A stretch of DNA of 64,000 bases from Alphaproteobacteria bacterium (GCA_016125405.1 WGLW01000032.1:39537-103536), one strand, 5' to 3'. Positions 16,796 through 25,074 are shown, numbered from the stretch's first letter. Notes: generated from the sequence alone by a model not told the origin. Numbers and translations are program-made.

Positions 16796-17869
16796 ATGGA
16801 CATCGCCCGCCACAACATCGCCACGCCGCTGCAGATTCCCCTTTCCGACTGGCGAGCCATTTTTGTCCGGGTTCTCCAGCGCATCATGGGGGACAATCTC
16901 GGCATGCTGGCCGGAGGCGTCGCCTTCTACGGCTTTCTCGCCGTCTTCCCGGCGATCGCCGGGTCGCTGATGGTGTGGGGCCTCATCTCCGGCGTAGGCG
17001 TCGTGTGGGGCCACCTGGACGCTCTCGCCGGCCTGGCGCCGGGACCAGCCTTCGCGCTCTTCACCGATCAGGCCCAGCGCATCACTGGCCAGGGCGCACG
17101 CGACCTCACCTTCGGCGCCATCGTCACCATCCTGGTGTCCCTGTGGAGCGCATCGCGCGGCGTCACCGCCCTGATGGGCGCCATGAACATGGCCTATCAC
17201 GAGCGCGAAAAGCGCGGCTTCTTCCGGCTCAATGGTCTGGCCGTTGGATTTGCGCTGGCGGGCGTCGCCTTCGCGGCCGTGTCGCTGCTCGCCATCGCCG
17301 CCGTGCCGCCCATCCTGGAGTCGCTCTTCCTCGGCGCCTTCGTCGAGGCGGCGATCCGGTTCATCCGCTGGATCCTGCTGATCAGCCTGTTCATGCTTGC
17401 GAGCGCTTTGATCTACCGCTTCGGCCCCTCGCGGCAGAAAGCCCGCTGGGCGTGGATCATCCCCGGCGCCGCATCGGCGGCCCTTGTGTGGCTGGTCGCC
17501 TCGCTGGTCTTCTCGATCTACATCGCGAACTTCAGCGCCTACAGCGTCACGTTCGGACCCCTCGGCGCCGTCGCGGCGCTGCTGATGTGGTTCTGGCTTT
17601 CCGCCTACGCCATCTGCATCGGCGCGGAGGTGAACTCCCAACTCGAACTCTTCACCGTCCACGACACCACCACCGGCGCATCGCGCAAGCCGGGACGGCG
17701 CGGCGCATTCGTCGCCGATCACCTCGAATCGCCGGAGGCCGCACACGGCGCCACCTCCGACCGCGACGACGTTAAAATACCAGACAATGTGGAACGAATT
17801 GCGCCCACGAGCCTTGATTCACCAGTTTCGAAGCATTCACGCGCACAGAAACGGAAGGCGCAATCATGA
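16796..17869 (+). CDS. YihY/BrkB family inner membrane protein
   Basis: 357 residues with about six membrane helices. Family landmarks are LAGGVAFYGFLAVFPAIAG in helix 1, LVSLWSASRGVTALMGAMN, and the C-terminal GPLGAVAALLMWFWLSAYA with IGAEVNSQLE. The family was once annotated as ribonuclease BN; that activity is not supported and the true role is unclear (a transporter or envelope protein). The last 70 residues are a charged cytoplasmic tail. Its stop overlaps the start of the next gene (ATGA at 17866). Confidence 0.88.
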   Translation: MDIARHNIATPLQIPLSDWRAIFVRVLQRIMGDNLGMLAGGVAFYGFLAVFPAIAGSLMVWGLISGVGVVWGHLDALAGLAPGPAFALFTDQAQRITGQGARDLTFGAIVTILVSLWSASRGVTALMGAMNMAYHEREKRGFFRLNGLAVGFALAGVAFAAVSLLAIAAVPPILESLFLGAFVEAAIRFIRWILLISLFMLASALIYRFGPSRQKARWAWIIPGAASAALVWLVASLVFSIYIANFSAYSVTFGPLGAVAALLMWFWLSAYAICIGAEVNSQLELFTVHDTTTGASRKPGRRGAFVADHLESPEAAHGATSDRDDVKIPDNVERIAPTSLDSPVSKHSRAQKRKAQS

Positions 17870-18516
17870 AGCTTGTACTTGTCACCACGGCGTTGACCGC
17901 CGCTATGGCGATGGCTCCGGCGTTTGCCCAGGAAGCCACGCCGCAAACCTCCGCCCCCGCCGTTCAAGGCAACCTCACGGTCGAAGGCGTGAAGCCGGCC
18001 GAGGCGCTTGGCGCCATCGACACCGACAAACTGGTCGCCGATCCGCAAAACGCGCCCGCGCCGGGAGAAGCATCCTCCACCAGCATTTCGGGCCAGGGCA
18101 ACCTCGCCGTTGAAGGCGTAAGCCCGTCGCGCGCGCTTGGCGCCATCGACACGAAGGAACTGGTGGACGAACCCCCGACCGCCGACCAGACGGCCAGCGC
18201 GGACACAACCATCGAACCCTCCACCGAAGCGAAGGAAACGATGGTGCACATCGCCTCGGTGAACGTGCCGCTGCCGAAAGAGGTCGCGCAGGTCGCCAGC
18301 AACGGCAAATACTCGACCAGCGATCTGGTCTCGGCCCAGCTGATGGCCATGAACAACGAGCCGGTGATCCGGCCGACCATCAGCTCGAGCACGCCCTCGG
18401 CGGCCGAGACGCCGACCACGGACAAGGGCTCGCCCGTCTTCGACAAGTCGACCAGCCCGGGCGACTGGAGCCAGTCCGCCAAGGCGGGCCCGCCCGCGAC
18501 CGAGCCGACGCCGTAG
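17866..18516 (+). CDS. Secreted protein with an internal duplicated motif
   Basis: 216 residues. A clean signal peptide (MKLVLVTTALTAAMAMAPAFA) leads to two near-identical segments at about residues 33-57 and 78-102: QGNLTVEGVKPAEALGAIDT followed by DKLV, and QGNLAVEGVSPSRALGAIDT followed by KELV. The remainder is Ser/Thr/Pro/Ala-rich and low in complexity. The product is probably periplasmic. Start overlap with the BrkB stop implies co-translation. No known domain; the repeat may be a binding or anchoring module. Confidence 0.7.
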   Translation: MKLVLVTTALTAAMAMAPAFAQEATPQTSAPAVQGNLTVEGVKPAEALGAIDTDKLVADPQNAPAPGEASSTSISGQGNLAVEGVSPSRALGAIDTKELVDEPPTADQTASADTTIEPSTEAKETMVHIASVNVPLPKEVAQVASNGKYSTSDLVSAQLMAMNNEPVIRPTISSSTPSAAETPTTDKGSPVFDKSTSPGDWSQSAKAGPPATEPTP

Positions 18517-18588
18517 GGCTTCACGCCCATCTGTCCCCCGGGCGGCCGGCCTCGGGGAGCATAAAAACGGCCAGAAAACCCAGTAACC

Positions 18589-18620
18589 CCGCCGATCCCG
18601 AACAAAATCGGGGCCGGCGG
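18589..18620 (+). terminator. Hairpin terminator after the secreted repeat protein
   Basis: A 13-bp stem with two mismatches (CCGCCGATCCCGA / TCGGGGCCGGCGG) and an ACAAAA loop, followed by TGCGGTTGCTTTTC. It lies between the secreted repeat protein and the thiolase. Confidence 0.55.
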
Positions 18621-18718
18621 TGCGGTTGCTTTTCCCCCGCGTCTGGCGCTTAAGGTATCCTCAAACTGGCTGGACCGGCCGGGACGGCGCGGGTCCGTGA
18701 ACAAGTACGGAGGACTAC

Positions 18719-19924
18719 ATGCGTGAGGCGGTAATCGTTTCGACGGCGCGCACAGGGCTGGCGAAATCGGGTCGCGGCGGCTTCAACCTGACCGGCGGCG
18801 CCGCCATGGCGGGACATGCCATCAAGCACGCGATCGAGCGCGCCAAGATCGAACCCGGCGCGGTTGAAGACGTCTACATCGGCTCCGCCGCCCCCGAAGG
18901 CGCAACCGGCGGCAACATCGCCCGCCAGGCCGCTCTCTGGGCCGATTGCCCGGTGACCGTCGCCGGCGCCACCGTCAACCGCTTCTGCTCGTCCGGCCTC
19001 AATGCGGTCGCCCTCGCCGCCGGCTCGATCCGCGACGGCGCGGACATCGCCATCGGCGGCGGCGTTGAAAGCATTTCGCTGGTCCAGATGGGCGGCCACG
19101 CCAACCGCTTCCACGCGATAGACGAAAAGCTCAACCATGTGATCCCGGCGATCTACATGACGATGATCGAGACCGCCGAGATCGTCGCCGACCGCTACAA
19201 GGTCAGCCGCGAATACCAGGACGAGTACGCCCTTCAGTCGCAGCAGCGCACCGCCGCGGCCCAGGCCGCTGGCAAGTACAAGGACGAGATCGTCCCGATG
19301 GCCACCAAGATGGCCCAGGTGAACAAGGAAACCGGCGAAACGAAAGTGGTCGACTACACAGTCGTGAAGGACGAGTGCAACCGTCCGCAAACGACGCTCG
19401 CCGACCTCCAGAAACTGCCGCCGGTGTTCAAGGGCGGCCAGAAGATCGCCGAGGGCAAGTTCATCACGGCCGGCAACGCCTCGCAGTTCTCGGACGGCGG
19501 CGCCGCCCTCGTGCTGATGGAAGCCAAGGAAGCCGAGAAGCGCGGCCTCAAGCCGCTCGGCGCCTTCCGCGGCTTCGCCGTCGCCGGTTGCGAACCGGAT
19601 GAAATGGGCATCGGACCGGTCTTCGCGGTGCCCCGCCTCCTCAAGCGCCACGGCCTCAAGGTCGACGACATCGACCTCTGGGAGCTCAACGAAGCGTTCG
19701 CCTCGCAGTGCCTCTACTGCCGCGACACGCTGGGCATCGATCCGGAGAAATACAACGTCAACGGCGGCTCGATCTCGATCGGCCACCCCTATGGCGTCAC
19801 CGGCGCGCGCTGCACCGGCCACCTCCTGCTCGAAGGCCAGCGCCGCAAGGCGAAGTACGGCGTCGTCACGATGTGCATCGGCGGCGGCCAGGGCGCAGCG
19901 GGCCTGTTCGAGATCTACAACTGA
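18719..19924 (+). CDS. Acetyl-CoA C-acyltransferase (thiolase)
   Basis: 401 residues, full length for the family. The acyl-accepting cysteine is Cys90 in VNRFCSSGLNA. The other active-site blocks are ELNEAFA, GHPYGVTGAR (His) and CIGGGQGAAG (second Cys, near the C-terminus). It carries out the last step of beta-oxidation, thiolytic cleavage of 3-ketoacyl-CoA, or the reverse condensation; degradative and biosynthetic types cannot be separated from sequence alone. GGAGG precedes the ATG by five bases. It is monocistronic, with its own terminator. Confidence 0.92.
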   Translation: MREAVIVSTARTGLAKSGRGGFNLTGGAAMAGHAIKHAIERAKIEPGAVEDVYIGSAAPEGATGGNIARQAALWADCPVTVAGATVNRFCSSGLNAVALAAGSIRDGADIAIGGGVESISLVQMGGHANRFHAIDEKLNHVIPAIYMTMIETAEIVADRYKVSREYQDEYALQSQQRTAAAQAAGKYKDEIVPMATKMAQVNKETGETKVVDYTVVKDECNRPQTTLADLQKLPPVFKGGQKIAEGKFITAGNASQFSDGGAALVLMEAKEAEKRGLKPLGAFRGFAVAGCEPDEMGIGPVFAVPRLLKRHGLKVDDIDLWELNEAFASQCLYCRDTLGIDPEKYNVNGGSISIGHPYGVTGARCTGHLLLEGQRRKAKYGVVTMCIGGGQGAAGLFEIYN

Positions 19925-19949
19925 TCCGAACACCTGAGCGGTAATCCAG

Positions 19950-19978
19950 ACGGCCCGGCAGCAATGCCGGGCCGTTTT
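19950..19978 (+). terminator. Rho-independent terminator of the thiolase gene
   Basis: An 11-bp perfect stem (ACGGCCCGGCA / TGCCGGGCCGT), GCAA loop and a TTTT tail, 25 bases after the thiolase stop. Confidence 0.9.
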
Positions 19979-20040
19979 GCATTCGGCGGGGATAAATTCG
20001 GACAGGCCTTGTGTTCTTGTTTTGTTCCTGTCATGACTCG

Positions 20041-20060
20041 TGCTCCTGCAAGAGGGAGCA
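20041..20060 (+). promoter_or_regulatory. Hairpin covering the ribosome binding site of the gene at 20065
   Basis: TGCTCC (20041-20046) pairs perfectly with GGAGCA (20055-20060) around an 8-base loop. The paired GGAG is the core of the Shine-Dalgarno site, six bases before the ATG at 20065. Six base pairs is weak, so control of translation by this structure is only possible. Confidence 0.35.
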
Positions 20061-20064
20061 ACCG

Positions 20065-20526
20065 ATGACAATCGATCCGATCATGGATGAGATAATGGCG
20101 GGTGGCTTGCTGCTGACCCGGGGCGACCGCGCCGGGGCCAGGCTGGAACTGGAAGCCGTCTGGTCGCGCATTTCCGCGAACGCCCAGCCGATACATGAGG
20201 TCACGCTGTCACACACGCTGGCGGACGCCCAGGATGACCCGGCGCATGAACTGGCCTGGGACCTGAGAGCGCTCCATGCAGCACAACGCTGCACGGATGC
20301 GGATGCCCAGCGCCACAGCCAGGTCACGACCATCGCCGCGTTCCTGCCGTCGCTCCATGCCAATCTGGCGGAAGACTATTTGAAGCTGGGCGACCTTCCG
20401 CGCGCCCGCGATCACTTCGAATCGGCGCGCGGCTTCACGGACAGGCTGGGAGATGACGCCTACGGGCACATGATCCGCGGCGGACTTGAGCGGCTGGCCA
20501 TACAGCTTGAGGCGACCGCCGGTTGA
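20065..20526 (+). CDS. Hypothetical TPR-like protein
   Basis: 153 residues from the ATG at 20065, which has GAGGGAGC six bases upstream; a longer frame from 20011 lacks such a site. The sequence is helical, with a tetratricopeptide-like pair near the end (SLHANLAEDYLKLGDLPRAR then DHFESARGFTDRLGDDAYG). Similar short proteins occur as soluble tally or adaptor modules. No signal peptide. It converges on the small secreted protein at 20610-20939. Confidence 0.65.
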   Translation: MTIDPIMDEIMAGGLLLTRGDRAGARLELEAVWSRISANAQPIHEVTLSHTLADAQDDPAHELAWDLRALHAAQRCTDADAQRHSQVTTIAAFLPSLHANLAEDYLKLGDLPRARDHFESARGFTDRLGDDAYGHMIRGGLERLAIQLEATAG

Positions 20527-20556
20527 CCTGCGCTGCCGCCTTCGAAGCCCTCAATC

Positions 20557-20592
20557 ATTGACCGCCCGCTCCGGCTGGAGCGGGCGGTCAAT
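20557..20592. terminator. Long convergent hairpin
   Basis: A 16-bp perfect stem (from ATTGACCGCC on the left to GGCGGTCAAT on the right) with a GGCT loop, placed between two convergent genes. Neither side has a strong T-run, but the stem is long enough to stop transcription from both directions. Confidence 0.65.
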
Positions 20593-20609
20593 CATGCGTC
20601 GTCTGGCGA

Positions 20610-20939
20610 CTAGAAGCTGAGGTTGATCTCGATGCCTTTCGAGTCGCGATAGAAGTGGCGTCCGTTGCGATAGACCACCACGGTTTTCGGACGGGGCGGC
20701 AGGCGTTTCATGTGCCGCTCACCGGGGGCGTAGACATAGGTCCAGGCCGAAGCGGGGCAGCGGATGTCGCGGTGATCGACATGTTCGTAGCGATGGTGGT
20801 TCCAGTGCTCCACCCGCACCTCTGGGCATCTTGCCGGGTTCACTCGCCACTCACCGGCCGAAGCGGCGGCGGTTCCGAAAAGACCGATGCCAGCGGCCAG
20901 GACCGCAAGGCGAAGGGTCTGCTTGGTCAGAACAGTCAT
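20610..20939 (-). CDS. Small secreted basic protein
   Basis: 109 residues from the ATG at 20939. The signal peptide (LRLAVLAAGIGLFGTAAASA) leads to a mature part of about 80 residues rich in His, Arg and Tyr, with two cysteines (ARCPEV and IRCPAS) that could form a disulfide. C-terminal strands include TVVVYRNGRHFYRDSKG. No family recognised. The AGGAG ribosome site lies seven bases upstream and is paired in a hairpin (20949-20982). Confidence 0.7.
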   Translation of the reverse strand: MTVLTKQTLRLAVLAAGIGLFGTAAASAGEWRVNPARCPEVRVEHWNHHRYEHVDHRDIRCPASAWTYVYAPGERHMKRLPPRPKTVVVYRNGRHFYRDSKGIEINLSF

Positions 20940-20948
20940 CTGGAAAGC

Positions 20949-20982
20949 TCCTGAATCGAGGTCATGTCCCTCAGGTTCAGGA
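20949..20982 (-). promoter_or_regulatory. 5'-UTR hairpin sequestering the ribosome binding site
   Basis: In the minus-strand leader, TCCTGAA pairs with TTCAGGA (7 bp). An inner GAGG/CCTC stem (4 bp) caps it with a GACATGA loop; the interior loop is CCT opposite GA. The AGGA of the Shine-Dalgarno sequence is inside the outer stem. The arrangement resembles translational control elements such as RNA thermometers. Confidence 0.5.
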
Positions 20983-21153
20983 CAACGCACGAAGCGGTCA
21001 CCCGGTTTTGCCGGAACAACAAAATCCCTGTCGCAACTTGTATCGGGCGTATGTCCGTCCAGTAAGAATCGGCGTCCGATCAGGAGGGTTGCGGTGCGAT
21101 CGGCTCTGGGATTTGCTGGTCGCAGGGGCGCGACCGTTCGAGGCAGCAGACAG

Positions 21154-21825
21154 ATGAAGCGTCCCCTATCCCTCCACCGCGCCAGCATTCCGCTTCTCGC
21201 TGCTCTGCTGGCGGCGGCCGCCTGCCAGCGCCAGCCAAGCGTCCCGGCCACGACGCCCGCCCCAACGGCTAGAGCGGCGCCCACTCCCGCCCCCGACGCC
21301 ACGCCTGCCCCGGCCTGGCAAACGGACAAGTCAGCCTACCTGCTCCTCTCGACTACAGCGCCGAACTTTTCGGCCGACCTCAATGGCGGCGGTTCGGTCA
21401 CCCAGGAGAACCTCAAGGGACACTGGACCATCCTCGCCTTCTGGGGACTGTGGAGCGACGACTCCCTGGCCGATGCAAAATACATCCGCGCCCTCGTCTC
21501 CGCCGCCAGCCAGGACCCGGACCTCGACATCCTCACCATTCACACACCGCCGGGACCCGGCCGCGCCTCCGAGGCGCTCGGCTCATTCCTTTCGCTCGAC
21601 AGCTGGTTCAAGGATCAGGGCGGCTCATGGCCAACGGCGATGGACCGGGACGGCAAGATCGCCGAAGCCTTCAAGATAACCTCGGCGCCCGTCTACCTGC
21701 TGATCGGCCCGGACCTCACCATCGAGGGATACCGCACCGACCTCAACGCCGCGCCGGACGAAGGCATCAAGTCCGTGATCAAGGGCTATGCGGAAATCCG
21801 CAAGCACACGCTGGCCCCGCCCTGA
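21154..21825 (+). CDS. Thioredoxin-fold (TlpA/AhpC-like) lipoprotein lacking the CxxC motif
   Basis: 223 residues. The lipoprotein signal ends at Cys24 (LAAAAC), followed by an Ala/Pro/Thr-rich linker to about residue 55. The domain starts STTAPNFSADLNGGGSV, then HWTILAFWGLW. Where TlpA-type proteins have W-C-x-x-C, this one has WSDDS, so Ser101 and Ser104 replace both redox cysteines. The cis-Pro region (ITSAPVYLLIGPD) is kept. It cannot act as a normal disulfide reductase; a binding or structural role in the periplasm is more likely. Confidence 0.8.
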   Translation: MKRPLSLHRASIPLLAALLAAAACQRQPSVPATTPAPTARAAPTPAPDATPAPAWQTDKSAYLLLSTTAPNFSADLNGGGSVTQENLKGHWTILAFWGLWSDDSLADAKYIRALVSAASQDPDLDILTIHTPPGPGRASEALGSFLSLDSWFKDQGGSWPTAMDRDGKIAEAFKITSAPVYLLIGPDLTIEGYRTDLNAAPDEGIKSVIKGYAEIRKHTLAPP

Positions 21826-22278
21826 TCAGGCTTTCTTCCGGGCGCGGTTCACGGCAGCGTCCAGCGCCGAGAGAAACGCAGAGCGATCCTTCTGGGAGAA
21901 CGGCTTCGGCCCGGACGTGATTTCCCCGAACGACCGCAGGTGCTCCATCAGTCCCCGTGTCGCCAGCGCCGAGCCGATCATGTCGGTCGTGAACACTTTG
22001 GCCGTAGGCGACAGCGCCTCGGCGCCCGTTTCCAGCACGCGCCCCGCCAAGGGAATGTCGTTGGTCACCACCACATCGCCCCGGCCCGCCCGCTCCGCGA
22101 TCCAGTCGTCGGCGACGTCGGGCCCCGCATCTACCAGTACAAACCTGATGCGCGGTTCGCTCGGCGTACGGATGAAGGCGTTGGCCACCACGAGCACATC
22201 CATCCCCACCCGGCGGGCGACCTTGTAGACCTCCTCCTTCACGGGGCAGGCGTCGGCGTCGACATAGATCGCAGCCAT
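21826..22278 (-). CDS. YaiI/YqxD family protein (DUF188)
   Basis: 150 residues, the normal family length. Typical segments are YVDADACPVKEE at the start, VVVTNDIPLAGRVLETGAEA in the middle and FSQKDRSAFLSALDAAVNRA at the end. The fold is PIN-like, but the biochemical role is not established. It lies three bases after the moaD stop, at the end of the moaA-moaD operon. Confidence 0.9.
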   Translation of the reverse strand: MAAIYVDADACPVKEEVYKVARRVGMDVLVVANAFIRTPSEPRIRFVLVDAGPDVADDWIAERAGRGDVVVTNDIPLAGRVLETGAEALSPTAKVFTTDMIGSALATRGLMEHLRSFGEITSGPKPFSQKDRSAFLSALDAAVNRARKKA

Positions 22279-22281
22279 GAG

Positions 22282-22536
22282 CTACCCGCCACTCAGCGGC
22301 GGCAGAAGCGCGATCTCGTCGCCAGGCGACACCGCGGCGCCAGCCTCATCCGCGACCAGCTTCTGGTTCACCGCGACACGCACGCCGCGGGCATTGATCG
22401 CATCCGCAAGTTCGGGGTTGAGCTCCGCCAGCCGCGCGCGCACCTCGGCGGCCGTTGTGGCGCCGGCCGGAAACGGCACGCTGGCGGCGCCGAACACGTC
22501 TTTCAGTTTTCCGAACAGGAGAACGCCGCCGGCCAT
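22282..22536 (-). CDS. moaD: Molybdopterin synthase sulfur carrier subunit MoaD
   Basis: 84 residues with the ubiquitin-like fold and the essential C-terminal Gly-Gly (LLPPLSGG), which is adenylated and thiocarboxylated to deliver sulfur to precursor Z. The ATG at 22536 shares a base with the moaA stop (TGATG); a GTG one codon earlier (22539) is an alternative. It works with MoaE, which is encoded about 5 kb away at 27374-27835. Confidence 0.9.
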   Translation of the reverse strand: MAGGVLLFGKLKDVFGAASVPFPAGATTAAEVRARLAELNPELADAINARGVRVAVNQKLVADEAGAAVSPGDEIALLPPLSGG

Positions 22537-23603
22537 CACCCGCCCGTGTGCGACATGGTGCGCGGGCTCGCCGGCGAGGCCAGACGCGCGGCGTCGAAAT
22601 CGTGGCCCTTCGGCTTGGCGGCGATGGCGCCGAGGATCGCCTCGCGCAGCTTCTCGCCAGAGGGATCGGTGCGCATCGCCTCGCGCAGGTCCGCGCCGTC
22701 CTCGCGGCCGAGGCAGGTATAGAGCCGCCCCGTACAGGTCACGCGCACGCGGTTGCAGCTTTCGCAGAAGTTATGGCTCAGCGGCGTGATGAAGCCGACC
22801 CGCCCGCCCGTCTCCTCAACCTTCACATAGCGCGCCGGGCCGCCCGTGCTGACCGCCAGGTCCGTCAGCGTCCAGCGCTTGGCGAGATCGGCGCGCACGG
22901 TCTCGAGCGAGAGGAAGTCTTCGACCCGGTCCGTCTCGGCCTCGCCCATCGGCATGGTTTCGATCAGCGTGAGGTCCGCGCCCCGCTCGTGCGCAAAGCG
23001 GATCAGGTCCGGTATCTCGCCCTCATTGATGCCACGCAGCGCCACGGTGTTGAGCTTCACCTTCAGCCCGGCCTCCAGCGCCGCGTCGATCCCCTTCAAC
23101 ACGTCGCCCAGGCTGTCGCGCCGCGCGATGCTCGCGAACAGATCCTGCTTCAGCGTATCGAGTGAAATGTTGACGCGCTTCACGCCGATCGCCGAAAGCT
23201 GGCCGGCGTATTTCGACAGCAGCGTTCCGTTGGTCGTCAGCGTCAGCTCGCGCAGCCCGTGCCCGAGGTGGCGCGCGAACCGCGCCATCAGCTCCATCAC
23301 GTCCTTGCGCACCAGCGGCTCGCCGCCGGTCACCCGCAGCTTGTCGACGCCGAAAGCGGCGAACTGCGTCACCAGCTGGTCGAGCTCCTCGAATGACAGC
23401 ACGTCCTTGCGTGGCAGGAAGGTCATCCGCTCCGGCATGCAGTAAGTGCAGCGCAGGTCGCAGCGGTCGGTGATCGACAGGCGCAGATAGCTCACGCGTC
23501 GGGCAAAGCCGTCCACCAGCCCCTGCCCGGCCGCGAGGGCGGAGGGGGAGACGCCAGCGCCCGCGCGGGGCTCCGGTTTCGTATTGATGAGCGTGTAGGC
23601 CAT
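22536..23603 (-). CDS. moaA: GTP 3',8-cyclase MoaA
   Basis: 355 residues. The radical-SAM 4Fe-4S cluster motif is CDLRCTYC (Cys48, Cys52, Cys55). The second, substrate-side cluster uses CESCNRVRVTCTGRLYTC near the C-terminus, and the protein ends in the functional Gly-Gly (SHTGG). It converts GTP to the cyclic intermediate in the first step of molybdenum cofactor synthesis, followed by MoaC, which is not in this window. Start chosen at the ATG at 23603; no member needs the longer upstream frame. It overlaps moaD. Confidence 0.93.
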   Translation of the reverse strand: MAYTLINTKPEPRAGAGVSPSALAAGQGLVDGFARRVSYLRLSITDRCDLRCTYCMPERMTFLPRKDVLSFEELDQLVTQFAAFGVDKLRVTGGEPLVRKDVMELMARFARHLGHGLRELTLTTNGTLLSKYAGQLSAIGVKRVNISLDTLKQDLFASIARRDSLGDVLKGIDAALEAGLKVKLNTVALRGINEGEIPDLIRFAHERGADLTLIETMPMGEAETDRVEDFLSLETVRADLAKRWTLTDLAVSTGGPARYVKVEETGGRVGFITPLSHNFCESCNRVRVTCTGRLYTCLGREDGADLREAMRTDPSGEKLREAILGAIAAKPKGHDFDAARLASPASPRTMSHTGG

Positions 23604-23735
23604 GCCCTCGCAGGTTACAGCGTTATAGTCGTCCAAGTCGAGCGCCCGCCCGGCGCCCGACCCAATATCGGCCGGATCGACGACGCCCCTGCCATATGGT
23701 TGAAGAACGCAAGCTTTTGGAGGGCCCGGGACGGC

Positions 23736-24014
23736 ATGAACATCCTCCTTATCGTCTGCGTCCTGTACCTCGTGGTCCTGGCCGTGCTGGGATTCGGCAA
23801 CCTGCGCCGGTCGCCCCGGGGCGACACCGGCGTCTGGCTGAGCCTCGCCTCCCTCGCCCTCAGCGGCCTGGGCGTCATCTACGTCCTGGCGACCCAGCTG
23901 CTGCACTGGCCGCTGAGCCTGTGGACGGTGGCGCCCCTCATCGTCATCGCCTGCGGCTACATCGCCCTCGCCGTGCTCCGGGTGCGCCACTACCGGCGCA
24001 GGCAGGGCCCCTGA
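23736..24014 (+). CDS. Small membrane protein, about three helices
   Basis: 92 residues with three hydrophobic segments: MNILLIVCVLYLVVLAVLGF, VWLSLASLALSGLGVIYVLA, and VAPLIVIACGYIALAVL, ending in a basic cytoplasmic tail (RVRHYRRRQG). GGAGG lies 12 bases before the ATG, which is rather distant; a GTG-type start 12 codons upstream is an alternative. No family recognised. It converges on the aldo/keto reductase gene with a three-base gap. Confidence 0.6.
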   Translation: MNILLIVCVLYLVVLAVLGFGNLRRSPRGDTGVWLSLASLALSGLGVIYVLATQLLHWPLSLWTVAPLIVIACGYIALAVLRVRHYRRRQGP

Positions 24015-24017
24015 GCG

Positions 24018-25037
24018 CTAGCCCATCGGGTAGAGGATCTCCTTCGACACCGCGTCGAGCTTCTTCATCAGGTCCGCATCCAGAGTCAGGTCCGCGGCGG
24101 CGAGAATGTCCGGCAGCTGGTTCTCGTGCGTCACGCCTACAATGGTCGAGGCCACAAAGTCGTGTTGCTTGCTCCACGCCGTCGCCATGGTCGTCACCGA
24201 AAGCCCCGCCTCCCGCGCCAGCCCCTGGAAGCGGGCGGTGGCGGCGAGGCTCTTCTCGTTCACGAACCGCTTGGCCATCACTTCCTGGCGCGTGCCGGTC
24301 ATCGCCAGATAGTTGGAGAACCGCGCCCCCTCCGGACGCGCGCCGTCCTGGTACTTTCCGGTCAGCACGCCGCCGCCGAGCGGCGAATACGGCAGCAGGC
24401 TCACGCCCTCGTGCCGGCAGGCCGCCGCCAGCTCGTCCTCGAAGCGGCGATTGTTGAGGCTGAAATTGTTCTGGATGGTCTCGAACCGCGCCAGCCCCTC
24501 ACGCTCGGAGGCGGCGAGGCTCTTCATCAGCCCCCATGTCGTCTCGTTCGAGCACCCGATCACGCGCACCTTGCCGTCCTGGATCAGGTCGTCCAGCGCC
24601 CGCAGGTGCTCCTCATAGGCCGTGCCGTGGTCCGGCCAGTGCGTCTGGTAGAGATCGACATAGTCCGTCTGCAGCCGCTTCAGGCTGGCCTCGATGGCGC
24701 GGATGATGTTGTGCCGGTCCAGCGCCGTCATGCCGGCGCGCTGGGCGGACTTGATCCAGCCATGGCTCGGGCCGGAGACCTTGGTGGCGATGATCAGGGC
24801 GTCGCGATCCTTGGTCTTCATCCACCGGCCGACGATCTCTTCCGTGCGCCCGGCGTATTTGGAATCAGGGGGCACCGGATAATTTTCGGCCGTATCGTAG
24901 AAAGTTATCCCCGCCTCGAAGGACTGGTCGAGAATGCGATGAGACATGGCTTCGTCGGCCTGGTTGCCGAACGTCATCGTGCCCATGCAGATATCGGAGA
25001 CCGCAAGTGCGCTACGGCCGAGACGGCGGGATTTCAT
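24018..25037 (-). CDS. Aldo/keto reductase
   Basis: 339 residues from the ATG at 25037 (AGAAGGGG site just upstream); a longer frame reaches 25067. The catalytic tetrad is present: Asp48 and Tyr53 (FYDTAENYP), Lys86 (IIATK) and His133 (YQTHWPDH). The TIM barrel and the FxxxQNNFSLNNR segment match the Tas-like NADP(H)-dependent group. It reduces aldehydes or ketones; the natural substrate is unknown. It is divergent from the 25163 methyltransferase, with a palindrome between them. Confidence 0.9.
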   Translation of the reverse strand: MKSRRLGRSALAVSDICMGTMTFGNQADEAMSHRILDQSFEAGITFYDTAENYPVPPDSKYAGRTEEIVGRWMKTKDRDALIIATKVSGPSHGWIKSAQRAGMTALDRHNIIRAIEASLKRLQTDYVDLYQTHWPDHGTAYEEHLRALDDLIQDGKVRVIGCSNETTWGLMKSLAASEREGLARFETIQNNFSLNNRRFEDELAAACRHEGVSLLPYSPLGGGVLTGKYQDGARPEGARFSNYLAMTGTRQEVMAKRFVNEKSLAATARFQGLAREAGLSVTTMATAWSKQHDFVASTIVGVTHENQLPDILAAADLTLDADLMKKLDAVSKEILYPMG

Positions 25038-25074
25038 GGGAGGCCCCTTCTGGTTGGTTCCCGACACTTAGCCA

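Noticed and set aside
16796..17869. Ribonuclease BN annotation for the YihY protein
   Set aside because: That annotation came from a mistaken assignment. The protein is a six-helix membrane protein without nuclease motifs.
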